From: Azolla caroliniana
Taxonomy: Eukaryota; Polypodiophyta
DNA length: 64,000 bases
Direction of reading: 5' to 3'
Assembly: GCA_043228905.1 (NCBI GenBank)
Contig: JBHGNT010000011.1
Span: 10,106,001 to 10,170,000, forward strand
How positions within the stretch are numbered: the stretch's first letter is position 1; every line of letters begins with the position of its first letter. Below are positions 23,801 through 34,559 of this stretch, piece by piece. The notes under the pieces were generated by a model. The model worked only from the letters and a program-made list of their open reading frames with translations. It did not search any database and was not told the origin of the DNA. Position numbers and translations under genes: made by a program.

Positions 23801-25050
23801 TGCAGAAACACGGCATCGACTACGATGAGACGTTTGCACCGGTCGCAAAGATGATGACAGTCCGTGTTTTGCTTGCAGTAGCCGTGGCCAAGGGGTGGCA
23901 CCTACATCAGATGGATGTAAAGAATCCATTCCTACAAGGTGAGCTTGAGGACCAAGTGTACATGGTACAACCCCCCGGATTTCACTCCGGACCGAACACG
24001 TCGGCAGTATGCCGATTGAAGAAGTCCCTTTATGGACTGAAGCAAGCCCCGTGTGCCTGGAATGCGAAAATCACGCATCGACTGCATCGGATGGGCTTTG
24101 CGCCGCCAAAATCGGACTCCTCATTGTTCATTCGGAAAGGTCAACTTGGGCTAGTCAATATTTTACTCTATGTTGATGACTTGGTCATCACCGGCGCCGA
24201 CCTAGGTGAGATCAACTGCGTGAACCTCCAGCTTGTGGCATCATTCGACATGAAGGATCTTGGGGACCTTCATTACTTCCTCGGGATCGAAGTGATCCGC
24301 ACCCCCGAAGGCATACTAATCAGCCAACGTCATTACGCACTGAATATGCTCTTCAAATTCGGGATGGCAGACTGTAAGTCCGTCTCGACTCCTCTGGATA
24401 GAACTGTCAAGCTTCGCCCCAATTCCGGCAAGGTTTGCGATCCGACAAGGTTCCGACAAGTTGTCAGAAGCCTTATCTACTTGACAATCACCCGACCCGA
24501 TCTCAGTTATCCGGTCAGGGTGATCAGTCAGTTCATGGCGCGACCTACCGAGGAGCACCTTCAGTGTGCACAACGCGTACTGCGGTACGTAAGCGGCACT
24601 AAGGACCGTGGACTGCTATATCGGACTGATACAGCCCCGCAGTTGGTTGGCTACACCAATGCCGACTGGGCCGGCAATGTCGCCAATCGACGATCCACAT
24701 CCGGATATGCGTTCTCTCTTGGGAGTGCCGCGATAGCGTGGAGTAGCAAGAAGCAGCCGACAGTTGCACAACGACGATCTACTGTGACAACCTCAGCAGC
24801 ATCCAACTCACGAAGAACCCCGTTTTCCACGCACGGACCAAGCACATTGAGGTGCACTACCATTTCGTCCGTGAGCGTGTCCTTTCTGGTGAAGTCGAAC
24901 TTCAGTACGTGCCGACGGATCGGCAGACTGCCGACATCTTCACAAAGCCTCTTGGTCTGGACAAGTTGCGGCAATTCTCAGGTGCGCTCGGGTTGCGTCA
25001 CCTCGACGAGGGGGAGAACAGTTCCGAACGACCAAGCAAGGCAGCAGGAT
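20842..25050 (+). pseudogene. Copia-B gag-pol polyprotein, interrupted
   Basis: The start MDRGMASSLPTEKLDRTNYA opens a frame that stays in register to about 24770 and is broken by TGA at 21331-21333 and 23488-23490. Domains in order: Gag; zinc knuckle CWYCGKKGHRECEC (from 21628); protease VDSGVSNH (near 21850, Val where Ala is usual); integrase with HSDVWGP, LRSDGGKEYF and NGVAERKN; and RT with LYGLKQAP and an intact YVDD at 24169-24180. At about 24770 roughly 100 bp of RNase H, including the SSTEAEY-type motif that Copia-C retains, is deleted. The frame shifts there, and RNase H continues as YCDNLSS... to a TAG at 25050. Both TGA codons fall where Copia-C has a sense codon. Confidence 0.93.
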
Positions 25051-25362
25051 AGGAGCGGATACCGTGACACCGAGTCGGTTGTCGAGTTCGACTTCGGATT
25101 GACTGAAGAAGCCGAGGGCGGACCCGCGGAAAAGTCCGTAAGTGGACAGAAGGGGAGCAGCCGAAGGAGAGAGCCGAAGCCAACCACGCATGGGGGAGAT
25201 GACGCCATCAAGGGCGAGAAGACCGAAGACGAGTTGGAGACAGCCAACTCGGACGAGAGCGAAAACCGATCGGAGGTAGCCGAGTCGGTTCGGATGTTTG
25301 ATTCAGACACGTTGAATCAACCGAGGCCCAAGCGGAAGAAAAGGCAGCAGAAGAAGTGTTGA
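25051..25362 (+). other. Copia-B C-terminal pol extension / accessory coding region
   Basis: Between RNase H and the 3' LTR an open frame encodes an acidic stretch (VVEFDFGLTEEAEG), a basic Ser/Arg/Pro stretch, an acidic DELETANSDESEN stretch and a basic tail (PRPKRKKRQQKKC). It aligns residue for residue with the same region of Copia-C. The position aligned to the Copia-C Met codon is AGG here, and an ~11-bp deletion upstream separates it from the pol frame. I do not recognise the domain. The KRKKRQQKK tail resembles a nuclear localisation signal, which is inference. Confidence 0.6.
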
Positions 25363-25520
25363 CACCGCAACAACAGAAGAGCTGATAAGGGCCACATGAG
25401 CAGACAAGCCGACCGGAAGGGTCGAAGCGCGCGGAGTCGAACAGGTCGAGGAGCGCGAGCGAGGCGTGAAGCCATGAGGAACCGGAGCTGTGAAGATCCC
25501 GAAGAGCCTCAAGTTGAGCT

Positions 25521-25530
25521 TGAGGGGGAG
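25521..25530 (+). promoter_or_regulatory. Copia-B polypurine tract
   Basis: The bases tgagggggag lie directly before the 3' LTR, the expected place for plus-strand priming. Confidence 0.85.
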
Positions 25531-25905
25531 TGTTGAGAGACAAGGTCAACATCGGCCGGATCGGCTGAAGAAGCCGAGGACCGGATCGGTTGGGACCGAT
25601 CGGTTAGGCCGTTAGGAAAGATATTCCGTGAGGAATATATTTGGGAGTTAGTGTAGGAGCTCTTAATGAGCATTGAAGTACTGTCAGTACTTCGGTCAGT
25701 CCTTCTAGGACTTGTACAAAGTGTTCATTGAACACATATATGTATTGTTTTTTGTTTTTCTTGAATATATCTTTTTTTTGGTGTCTTCTCTCTCACTCTC
25801 TCGGTCTCTCCCGCGTATACTGCGTAAGCTCAAGCTCTCCATTAAACCCGAGTGTTCTTCCTTCTTTATTGTCTTCATACTTGCTTCCGCACGCTACTTT
25901 CTTCA
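25531..25905 (+). repeat. Copia-B 3' LTR
   Basis: It starts TGTTGAGAGACAAGGTCAAC and ends ...acgctactttcttca. It is shorter than the 5' LTR. The TATA region has decayed: the 5' LTR reads tataaaag where this copy reads tacaaag. Confidence 0.88.
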
Positions 25906-28123
25906 TCTCTTGTACAAACAAATGTTTTTTGACCAACCGCACATCATGGAATTGCACAAGAAATGTAAGAAAAAATGGTTTGATAAAGAATGTCATGAAG
26001 CTCGAAAGTGCCTTATGGTTTTGGATGTAGTTAAGGATAAAGAAAATTACCAAAAGCATTTGCATGACTATAAAAGGCTTATTCAAAGAAAGAGACGAAT
26101 ATGGGAAGTTACTCAACAACTTTTCCAAACGCAAGAGAAAGCACATGCATGCGCTAAAATTTGGGGAAATCTAAAGGGGAAACATGTTGAGAGTTATGGT
26201 GACTTAACTCTTCATGACTTGTGTATGCATTGTAAGAATTTATATGAGTTATCTCTTTCCAGAAAGATGATGTGTTATGGTTCTCTTTCACATATGTCTC
26301 CCTTCTTTACAATTGAAGATATATGCACAGGACTTAAGAAATTGGCCTCTCGAAAGGCAACTGATCTTCAATGTATAAAAGCTGAAATGCTCAAATGGAC
26401 GGGAAAGGAAGCACATATATGGATATGCGATATGTTTAATGACGCATTGCAACATGGTATGCCATATGATTGGACTACAAATTGGATCAAAACTTTACAT
26501 AAAGGTGGAGATGTAAATAATGTAAACAACTATCGAACCATCATGGAAAGTCGCATTAGAGCTAAAGGTTTATATTGTTGCTTTGTAGACTCCAAGAAAG
26601 CTTTTGATATGGTACCTCTTGAGCATCTTTGGAGGCGAATGGAAGAACTTGAGGTGCCAAGTGAATATATGCTTGCAATTTCTTGAATTTATGAGAAGGT
26701 TATATGTTGTGTGCGTATGAGAGAGAAACTTTTAGATTTATTAAAAAATACTATTGGTGTTAATCAAGGATGCCCACTCTCACCAACACTATTTGGTCTA
26801 TGCATTGATGAATTGGAAGAAAAGGTTACCAAGTTTGCAAAGGAAGAATGTGTTGAAGAAGTTGCCATTGGGAATGTTGTGATTATGCTTTTGCTATATG
26901 CAGATGATGTAGTGTTTTTTGCAAATACTTGAGGAGATGCACAAAAGCTTATGAAGGCATTGTAAAAATTTTGCATGCATACTAAATTAAGTGTTAATAG
27001 CTCTAAAACAAAGATTATGCTTGTGAAGAGCCAAAAAAGAGATAAACCATGCATTATGTCCAACAATGAGCCACTTGAATGTGTGGAAAGCTTCAAATAT
27101 CTTGGCCTTGAAGTTCCTTCAAATCATAGATGGAATGAATGTGCTACACGCCGCTTAGAGGCCGGTAAGCGAGCATACTATGCATTTGAGAACACATGCA
27201 ATATTGGAGATATTAAGTGTTGGGTCCTGAAGAAATATCTTTTCGACACTTTGGTGACACTGGTTCTTCTCAATGGGGTGGAAGTATGGGGGGGTAGCAT
27301 CCCTAAATCTATGTGGAAAGAGTTTGAAAATGTCCAAAAACATTTTCTTACAAAGTTTCTACAAGCTAAAAAACAAACGCCCTACACCCTCCTCCTTGAG
27401 ACGGGATCACTTCCCATTGAGATGATGGCCATGGAAAGGGTTGTTGAATACATACTTAAGGTTCAAAAAAGTCCCTCACTTCGACTTCCTAGAATTGCAT
27501 GTGAAGCAAGCAAAAAGATCCAAAAGACGCATAAAAGCAAAATTTCGTGTTCTGGTTGGATGCAAGATATAGAAAAATGGTTTGGTAGATGGCATGCGAG
27601 ACACTTGCTTCATGATGCATCATTAGATTCCTCTGTAAATGAGGCCTTTTTGCAATGCCAATGTATCATGACATGGGACAAATGTGGAGGCCCACGCTTC
27701 ACACATTATACTACACATGTTGCACCTAACTACAAAACCATATTCTTTGTGGAACGGGGAAACCGTACACATCAATACATGTTAGATCCCATACCGTTAT
27801 CTGCCATTTGAACCATTGCTTCCATGCGACTTAGGTCACATGCATTGCGATGTGAGACAAGGCGTTGGGGCACAAGTGATGAGAGTGATCGGCAATGCAC
27901 ACTTTGACCTAAACAAGTTTGCGAGTCTGAGTATCACACTTTGATACAATGCTTGGCCTTTGATAATATTCGACCATGCTTTCCACATCTCTTCGACCGA
28001 ACCCAATCCTTGCATGAATTTTTCTCACAACCACAATGTGCACTCTCGATTGCAACATTCATTGGTAAAGTTCTTGAACATCGAGAGTCACACTCACTTT
28101 CACACATATCACGTGAAATGTAA
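25906..28123 (+). pseudogene. LINE reverse transcriptase and C-terminal region (right part)
   Basis: The frame resumes at FFDQPHIMELHKKCKKKW and carries RT motifs: SKKAFDMVPLEHLW, GVNQGCPLSPTLFGLCIDEL, and LLLYADDVVFFANT with intact YADD (about 26895-26906). It continues through SSKTKIMLV and FKYLGLEVPSNHRWNE to a C-terminal C...C...H...C segment (CESEYHTLIQC). In-frame stops follow YMLAIS, FANT and KAL, and another near 27810. Around 26535-26560 the RT fingers region appears shortened, jumping from NVNNYRTIMESR straight to AKGLYCCFVD. With the fragment at 19794-20347 it forms one endonuclease-RT element split by Copia-B. Confidence 0.88.
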
Positions 28124-28150
28124 TATTTGACCTTCGAAGACGATAATATA

Positions 28151-28172
28151 ATCTATCTATCTATCTATCTCT
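28151..28172. repeat. (ATCT)n microsatellite
   Basis: Five or so ATCT units are followed by a T-rich run at the 3' edge of the LINE, possibly its tail. Confidence 0.8.
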
Positions 28173-28193
28173 CTTTTTCTTTTTTATCATAAT

Positions 28194-28253
28194 TAGCTTA
28201 CCCTAGTGGTAAGTTGTTAACACTGTAAGCACTACATCTTGGGTTCAGAACCC
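28194..28253 (+). repeat. tRNA-like segment (possible SINE head)
   Basis: TAGCTTACCCTAGTGGTAAG resembles a pol III A box and GGGTTCAGAACCC resembles a B box, about 30 bp apart. The acceptor stem cannot be folded convincingly, so this is a tRNA-derived relic rather than a tRNA gene. Confidence 0.5.
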
Positions 28254-28281
28254 AAATTTTCTCACCTCTCTATTATATACT

Positions 28282-28710
28282 TGTGAAATGTTACATGCAG
28301 AAGCTATACGAAACACAAAATACCGATAAAGAAAAACAGGTTTAATGGATATCTTAAGACACAATGTACGCAGGAGAGACATAGAGGGGAAAAAACACAC
28401 GAAAAACTAAATTCGAATAATGTGTAAACTCTGTACATAGGATGTGCTTAGAGAGGATCTTTATACAAGTCCATACGGACTGGCAGAAGTACTGACACTT
28501 ACTTCAATGCTCATAATTGAGCTCCTACACTAACTCCCAAATATATTCCCTCGCGGAATATCTATTCAACGGCCTCTTGGTTTGCGCACCGATCTGGCCT
28601 CTTGTTGTGCACCAGTTTACGCACCGATCCGGCCTAACTGATTGGTCCAAACCGATCCGGTTGTCGGCTTGCACAACCGATTCGGCCAATGTTGAGATTG
28701 TATCTCAACA
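28282..28710 (-). repeat. Copia-C 3' LTR
   Basis: On the minus strand it starts TGTTGAGATACAATC (28710) and ends catttcaca (28282). The polypurine tract ttgagggggg lies at 28711-28720. A TATA-like tataaag is near 28460 (minus). Confidence 0.9.
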
Positions 28711-28833
28711 CCCCCCCTCAAGCTCAACTTGAGGCTCTTATGGTCCTTCGCTCCGGTTTCTCTTGACTTCACGCCTTGCTGGTGCTCCTCAACCCGTGTG
28801 ATTCTGCGGGCCTCGACCCTTACGGTTGGTTCG

Positions 28834-29196
28834 TCAGCTTGTGCGGCCTTTTCCAGCTCCGTTGCTATCACGGTGTTGGCACTTCTTCTGCCGCCCTTTC
28901 TTCCGCTTGGCCTTTAGTTGATTCAGCGTCTCCGAATCAAACATCCAAGCCAAATCGACTACCTCCGATTTGTCTCTGCTTTTGTCTGAATTATCTGTCT
29001 CCAATTCGTCCTCAATCTTGGCCTTTTTGCCCTTGTTGGCTTCATCTCCCCCATGCTTGGTTGGCTCCGACTCTTTCTTTCGGGTGCTGCCTTCTCATCC
29101 ACTTCCGGACTCTTTTGCGGATCTGCCTTCGGCTTCTTCAGCCAGCACTAAATCGAATTCATCATCTGATTTGATGTCACAGTCACTTCCGCTCAT
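28834..29196 (-). other. Copia-C C-terminal pol extension / accessory coding region
   Basis: In the same frame as pol, after RNase H, a 120-residue stretch begins at a Met (MSGSDCDIKSDDEFDLVLAE) and ends GKGRTS. It has one internal TGA (29095-29097). It aligns with the Copia-B extension: acidic block, basic block, DELETDNSDKS, MFDSETLNQ and a KAKRKKGRQKKC basic tail. A 6-bp length difference between the copies keeps the frame, which supports past protein-level selection. Function unknown. Confidence 0.6.
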
Positions 29197-32100
29197 TTCT
29201 TGCTCCTTTCCGTGGTCTTGCGGGACCTCTCTCCCCCTCAAATTCGGCACGTCGAAGTGCTGCAACCCAAGTGCACCCGAGAATTACCGCAACTTGTCCA
29301 GACCAAGGAGCTTGGTGAAAATGTCAGCGTTCTGCCGATCTGTCGAAACATATTGAAGTTCAACTTCACTAGAGAGGACACGCTCGTGGAAAAAGTGATA
29401 GTGCACCTCAATGTGCTTAATAAGGGCATGGAAGACGGGGTTCTTCGCAAGTTGGATGTTGCTGAGGTTGTCGCAGTAGATCATCGTCGGACATGACACC
29501 TCCACTTGCAGATCCTTAAGTAGCCGCTTCAGCCATATGGCTTCACATGTTGCGACAGTCGCTCCTCGATACTCGGCCTTTGTGCTCGACATTGCAAATG
29601 TCTGCTGCTTCTTGCTACTCCACACGATCGTGGCGCTCCCAAGGGAGAACGCGAATTCGGATGTGGATCGGCGATCGCCAGTGTTTCCGGCCCAATCGGC
29701 ATCTATATAGCCAACTAGCTGCGCGGTAGTACCGGTCCGATATAGTAGCCCCCGGTCCTTAGTGCCACTGACGTACCTGAGTACGCGTTGCGCGCACTGA
29801 AGGTGCTCCTCGGTTGGCCGCGCCATGAACTGACTAATCAAGCCGACCGGGTAACTGAGGTCCGGCCGGGTGATAGTCAAGTATATGAGGCTTTTGACAA
29901 TTTGTCGGAACCTTTTCGGGTTGCAGACCTTTCCGGAGTTGGGGTGAAGCTTCACGGTTTTGTCTAGAGGAGTTGAGACGGACTTACAGTCTGCCATCCC
30001 GAACTTGAAGAGCATACTCAACATGTAATGCCGTTGGCTTATTAGTATGCCTTCGGGGGTTCAGATCACTTCCATCCCAAGAAAGTAATGATGGTCCCCC
30101 AGGTCCTTCATATCAAATGATGCCGCAAGTTGGAGCTTTACGCTAGCGATGACCAAGTCATTAACATAAAGTACAATATTAACCGGCCCAAGTCGACCTT
30201 GCTAGATGAACAATGAAGAGTCCAATTTGGACGTTGCAAATCCCATCTGATGCAATCGTTGCGTGATCTTTGTGTTCCAACTATGCAGGGCTTGCTTTAG
30301 TCCGTAAAGGGACTTCTTCAACCGGCTTACTGCCGAAGTGTTCGTTCTGGAGTGAAATCCGGGGGGTTGTACCATGTACACTTGTTCCTCAAGCTCACCT
30401 TACAGGAACGCATTCTTTACATCCATTTGATGTAAGTGCCACCCTTTTGCCACAGCTACCGCAAGCAAAACATAGACGGTCGTCATCTTCGTGACCGACG
30501 CAAACATCTCATCGTAATTGATGTCGTGTTGCTGCGTGTAGCCTTTTGCTACTAACCGGGCCTTGTATCGGTTGATCGAGCCATCGGTGTTGTACTTGAA
30601 CCTGTACACCCACTTGCATCCAATCGACTTTACACCCTTGGGGGCGTCAACCAGGTCCCAAGTTTCATTCTCCGCAAGTGCGTTCATCACTTCCTCCATG
30701 GCAGATCGCCAATTCGCGTCCTTTGCCGTTTCTACATAGCTCTTCGGCTCACGTACTTCTTCTACACGTGTCATGTATGCATAGTGATGCGCCATGTACT
30801 CGTTGTATCTGAACCGCACAATAGGGTTCTTCTGGCGAGTAGATCGGCGTAAATGGTCATTAGCCGATGTTGAGGCCATTTTGGCCGACGCAGACATCGC
30901 TCTTGAAGGCCCGTCATTGCTCTTCTCGAAGTCGGATTCGCGTCGATCCGACTCATCCCTATCCGTGCCATACTCCAGCATCTTCTTCTTTCCCTTTTCT
31001 TTGCACGTAAGCTGTCTCTTCGACTTCCTGCGTGGGGAATGCACAGTCGAGTCTCCACTACTCGTCGACTCTCATCTGACTGGTCAAACTGACTCAGTCG
31101 CTCATTCAGTCCACTTCAAAATGAGATCAGACTCTCTTCAAGAGTTTTGACTTTGCATTCATCAGGAGGCATCTCAGCCTTGCTGACCTCATCTTCAGAA
31201 CTCGGATTGGAGTTGAGGTCCATAGTCGAAGGCAAATACCAAGACGCAGACTCATCGAACACGACATCGCGACTTACGCGAGTTTGTTTGGTTCGGGGGT
31301 TATAACACTTATAACCCTTCTGTTCGTCTGAGTAACCAACCAAGATACACTTTTCGGCTTTCACGTCCAACTTCCTCAGCACATGCACATACGTGATGCT
31401 ACCAAAAACCCTCAAGTATCGTAGATTCGGCTTCCTTCCGAAATAGAACTCATGTGCCGACACTTTTTCTCCGATCCGATTCTGGATGTAGATCATGGTT
31501 TGTACCGCTTCAGCCCAATAGAACTTGGGCATGCTCTTTTCTTCCAGCATTGCTTGCGCTGCTTCCACAACTGACCGATTCTTCCTTTCAGTTACACCGT
31601 TTTGCTTCGGCGTATACCTGCAACTGAATTCGCATCGAATTCCCATTTGTTGCAAATAACTGTTGAATTGGCCGGAAAAGTACTCTTTTCCGCCATCCTA
31701 CTACAGACACTTGATCTTCCTCCCTGTTTCCCTTTCGACAAGATTTTTGAGGTTCCGGAAATAGTTGAGGACTTCACTCTTCTTTTCGATGAGGTAGATC
31801 CATGTGTACCGGGTGTAGTCGTCGATGAAGGAGACGAAATATCGACTCCCGCCAAGACTCACGTTTTGTGTTGGTTCCCATACATCGGAATGTATCAAGT
31901 CGAGCTTATTTCAGCTCCGATTACGCTCGTTGGGGAAAGGAAGTTAGTGTTGCTTCCGTAGCTGGTAGGCTTCACAAATTTGGGCCTTTCGACCACTGAA
32001 TTTCGGCAATCCGAACACAACTTATTTCGATTGCAGGACTTGAAGCCTTTGGTAGTTGATGTGGCCTATCTGCTTATGCCACAAGTCGATATCCGACTCG

Positions 32101-33487
32101 ACTTTTTGCCCTTTCGCGAACATGGTGGTGCCTACGTCATTGGTGTCGAGGATGAACATCCTCCCATCTCTACGCCCTTGCCCAATAACTTGGCCTTCTT
32201 CCTCGATGAAGCACCCGAGATGTGTGAACTAGACTTGCATCCCCTCGTCGATGATCTGTCCGACTGACACCAGATTCTTCATAATTGTCGGGATGTGTAA
32301 CACATTCATTAGCTTCCTTTTTTGCCCGACTTGGCTGAGGGGAACTTCACCGGCATGTATGATCGGATGTGGAGTGTCGTCTCCTGTTGAGACTACTCTT
32401 GGTTGTTCCGGTTTTTCCAGATATGAGAACCACTCTTTATGGCTCTTCATATGATTTGATGCTCCGGAGTCAACGTACCACACTTCGTCTGATTTCGGGG
32501 TGGTCTTCTTCATTGAGTTCGCTTCGTGTCTTGTCACGAACGTTGCCCCCTTTTCAACTTTTTTGGGTTCTTCGGCGTAGTGCATTTGCTGCCGATTTCC
32601 TTGTTCGGTCGGTCCGGATCCAGATCCGGTTTTCTCCGAATCGGCGCGCTTCTTCCACCACTCGTTCTCCTTGTGGCCTTTCTTGCCACAATACCAGAAT
32701 TTCGCGGCGTGTTTCCTTTGCCAGTTCTCATCGCCTCCTCGACTCCCCCTGCTTCCGGAGGGTCCGGAATTGCTATCGGCATCACCATGATGCCTTCTTC
32801 CTTGCTCCCGTTGGCTGCCTCCATTGCGCACCGACTTGCCTCGTTCACCACGACCACGGGGCCTATGTCCCTCCATGTACAACATCTTACTGTTGGCGTG
32901 CGTACTCGTTGACGCACCCGCGTGATTCTCCTCTACAAGGAGCATCGACTGCAAGTTGAAAAACGACGACGTATTCTCCCTTGTACAAATAGTAGTTTGG
33001 AATGCTCCGAACTTCGATGCCAATCCTCTGAGGCAGATCTGCACCATTTCGCCGTCCTCAACGTTCACATCGATGGAGGTGAGGGAGTCGAAGATGTCCT
33101 TTATCTTGCAAGTGTAGTCAGCCACCGTCATGTCACATTGACGCACATTGCTCAACTCCTATTGGAGTTGGAGCTTCCTACTGTGGTGCTTGCGGTGAAA
33201 ATATTTTTCAGATTTCCCCAAGCATCGTTTGACGTTCTTGCATCCCGAAAGTAGCTCAAGAGCTTTTCGCTCACACAAGATGCGAAGCAGTAGAGAACTC
33301 TACTCGCCGACTGTTCCCAGGACGGGAAGTCTTTGTGTGTCTATTCGGGTGCTGCATCATTCGCTCCATCGACATAGCTCTAGTATCCATGTCTGAGCAG
33401 GTACTGGTGCATCTTGTACGACCAAGATGCATAGTTACTTCTGTCAAGCTTCTTAGTTGGAAGCGAACTAGCCATACCTCTATCCAT
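29197..33487 (-). pseudogene. Copia-C gag-pol polyprotein, decayed
   Basis: The start at 33487 (MDRGMASSLPTKKLD) matches Copia-B. A frameshift near 33160 leads into the Gag/protease frame (33155-32229), where the zinc knuckle is lost (FWYCGKKGHKENEW: first and last Cys replaced) but the protease VDSGASNH is intact. Integrase pieces at 32229-31116 contain stops. RT begins near 31044 in another frame, with LYGLKQA and a mutated active site reading LYVNDLVIA instead of YVDD. RNase H (SSTKAEYRGA...YCDNLSN) is well preserved, which makes it the reference for the part deleted in Copia-B. A stop follows LGLDKLR at about 29284, after which the same frame continues into the extension. Confidence 0.92.
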
Positions 33488-33570
33488 TTTTTTTTCCCTT
33501 TCTGTTCTTCACTGAGATTAGTTTTTTTTGTTTCGAGCTGAAGTCGGCTGGAGAGTTTCTCAACCCTCGC

Positions 33571-33582
33571 GCTTTGATACCA
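33571..33582 (-). promoter_or_regulatory. Copia-C primer binding site
   Basis: The minus strand reads TGGTATCAAAGC directly after the 5' LTR, one base from the standard initiator tRNA-Met type site. Confidence 0.9.
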
Positions 33583-33995
33583 TGTGAAATGTTACGTGCG
33601 GAAGCTATACGAAAAATAGAATACCGACAGAGAAAAACAAGTTTAATGGAGAGGTTAAGACAGAATGTAAGCGGGAGAGACAAAGAGGGAAAAGAACACA
33701 TAAAAAACTAAATTCGAATAATGTGTAAACTATGTACATAGGATGTGCTCAAAGAGCACCTTTATACAAGTCCATACGGACTTACAGAAGTATTGACACG
33801 TACTTCAATGCTCATAACTAAGCTCCTACACTAACTCCCAAATATATTCCCTCGTGGAATATCTGTTCAACAGTCTCCCGGTTTCTGCACCGATCCGGCC
33901 TCTTGTTGCGCACCGGTTTGCGCACTAGTTTACGCATCGATCCGGTTCTGGGCTTGCACAGCCGATCCGGCCAATGTTGAGCTTGTATCTCAACA
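33583..33995 (-). repeat. Copia-C 5' LTR
   Basis: On the minus strand it starts TGTTGAGATACAAGC (33995) and ends catttcaca (33583). It pairs with 28282-28710 but is shorter and visibly diverged, so the insertion is not recent. Confidence 0.92.
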
Positions 33996-34029
33996 ATACT
34001 TCATACATATATCTTAATTCACTAGGTGC

Positions 34030-34100
34030 CACCTTGGAATGTAGGGGTTGAACCCCTGACCATCTGGTCTCTATTAGGCAACCTTACCAATTGAGCTACA

Positions 34101-34105
<5 letters not shown>
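34030..34105 (-). repeat. tRNA-like segment (pseudo-tRNA or SINE head)
   Basis: The minus strand has an A-box-like TAGCTCAATTGGTAAG and a B-box-like GGGGTTCAACCCC. The ends GGATGT and ACATTCC can pair with one bulge. The T loop is too short (5 nt) and the anticodon arm is irregular, so it is a relic rather than a functional gene. A (TC)n run follows at once. Confidence 0.5.

Positions 34106-34153
<48 letters not shown>
34104..34153. repeat. (TC)n microsatellite
   Basis: About 25 uninterrupted TC units lie between the tRNA-like segment and the left edge of Copia-D. Confidence 0.95.
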
Positions 34154-34155
<2 letters not shown>

Positions 34156-34189
34156 CTCGAGTACTAATCCTCTCAATCTCTAGTACTGC

Positions 34190-34559
34190 TCCTGACAGCT
34201 TCAACCCCTCTGCTCGGAAGGTTCGCAGAAGTTGGGATGTAGTCTTTGACGAATCGACGTCATGGTACGAACTCGAGCCAACTCCCCCTGAACAAATCAC
34301 CATTGCTTTTGAAGAGAACCTGGACAACAACGAACAACTAATGGCATTACTTGAGGAGAGTTCGACCACAACCAGAATTAGTGGACCTCAAGAGCCTCCA
34401 AGTGAGCAAAGCATGTTATGGCCGAGTCCTAAAATGGACAAAGGAAAGGAAAAAATGCCGGAATATGAAGACGACCAATCCGATGACAATGACTCGATTC
34501 ACTCACTCGACAATGAGCTTGATGGCTTTGATGTGCCTATTATGAGGACACTTGGTGTG
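34190..34559 (+). pseudogene. Copia-D integrase-RT linker (left part, split by Gypsy-A)
   Basis: Translation from about 34196 reads NPSARKVRRSWDVVFDESTS, the region after copia integrase. An acidic/proline linker (TRISGPQEPPSEQ, then PSPKMDKGKEKMPEYEDD) follows, close to that of Copia-A. The frame runs to MRTLG at 34559, where the Gypsy-A LTR starts, and resumes at 63098. The left edge is truncated near the (TC)n run. Confidence 0.88.

Larger units (their letters stand above)
20348..25905 (+). mobile_element. Copia-B: two-LTR Ty1/copia element inserted in a LINE
   Basis: Order: 5' LTR, primer binding site, gag-pol, C-terminal extension, polypurine tract, 3' LTR. The two LTRs are clearly related but diverged (412 and 375 bp). 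The flanks are attct on the left and tctct on the right, so any 5-bp TSD has decayed. Coding capacity is lost through two in-frame TGA codons and a deletion in RNase H. It lies between the endonuclease and RT parts of one LINE. Confidence 0.93.
28282..33995 (-). mobile_element. Copia-C: complete two-LTR Ty1/copia element, TSD ATACT
   Basis: Flanking bases 28277-28281 and 33996-34000 both read atact, a perfect 5-bp TSD. Reading leftward: 5' LTR, primer binding site, gag, protease, integrase, RT, RNase H, C-terminal extension, polypurine tract, 3' LTR. It is the same family as Copia-B (LTR start TGTTGAGA, shared Gag start, shared extension). Many stops, frame changes and a mutated RT active site make it dead. 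Confidence 0.95.

Noticed and set aside
34030-34105. Functional tRNA gene on the minus strand
   Set aside because: T loop of 5 nt, a bulged acceptor stem and an irregular anticodon arm do not fit a working tRNA.
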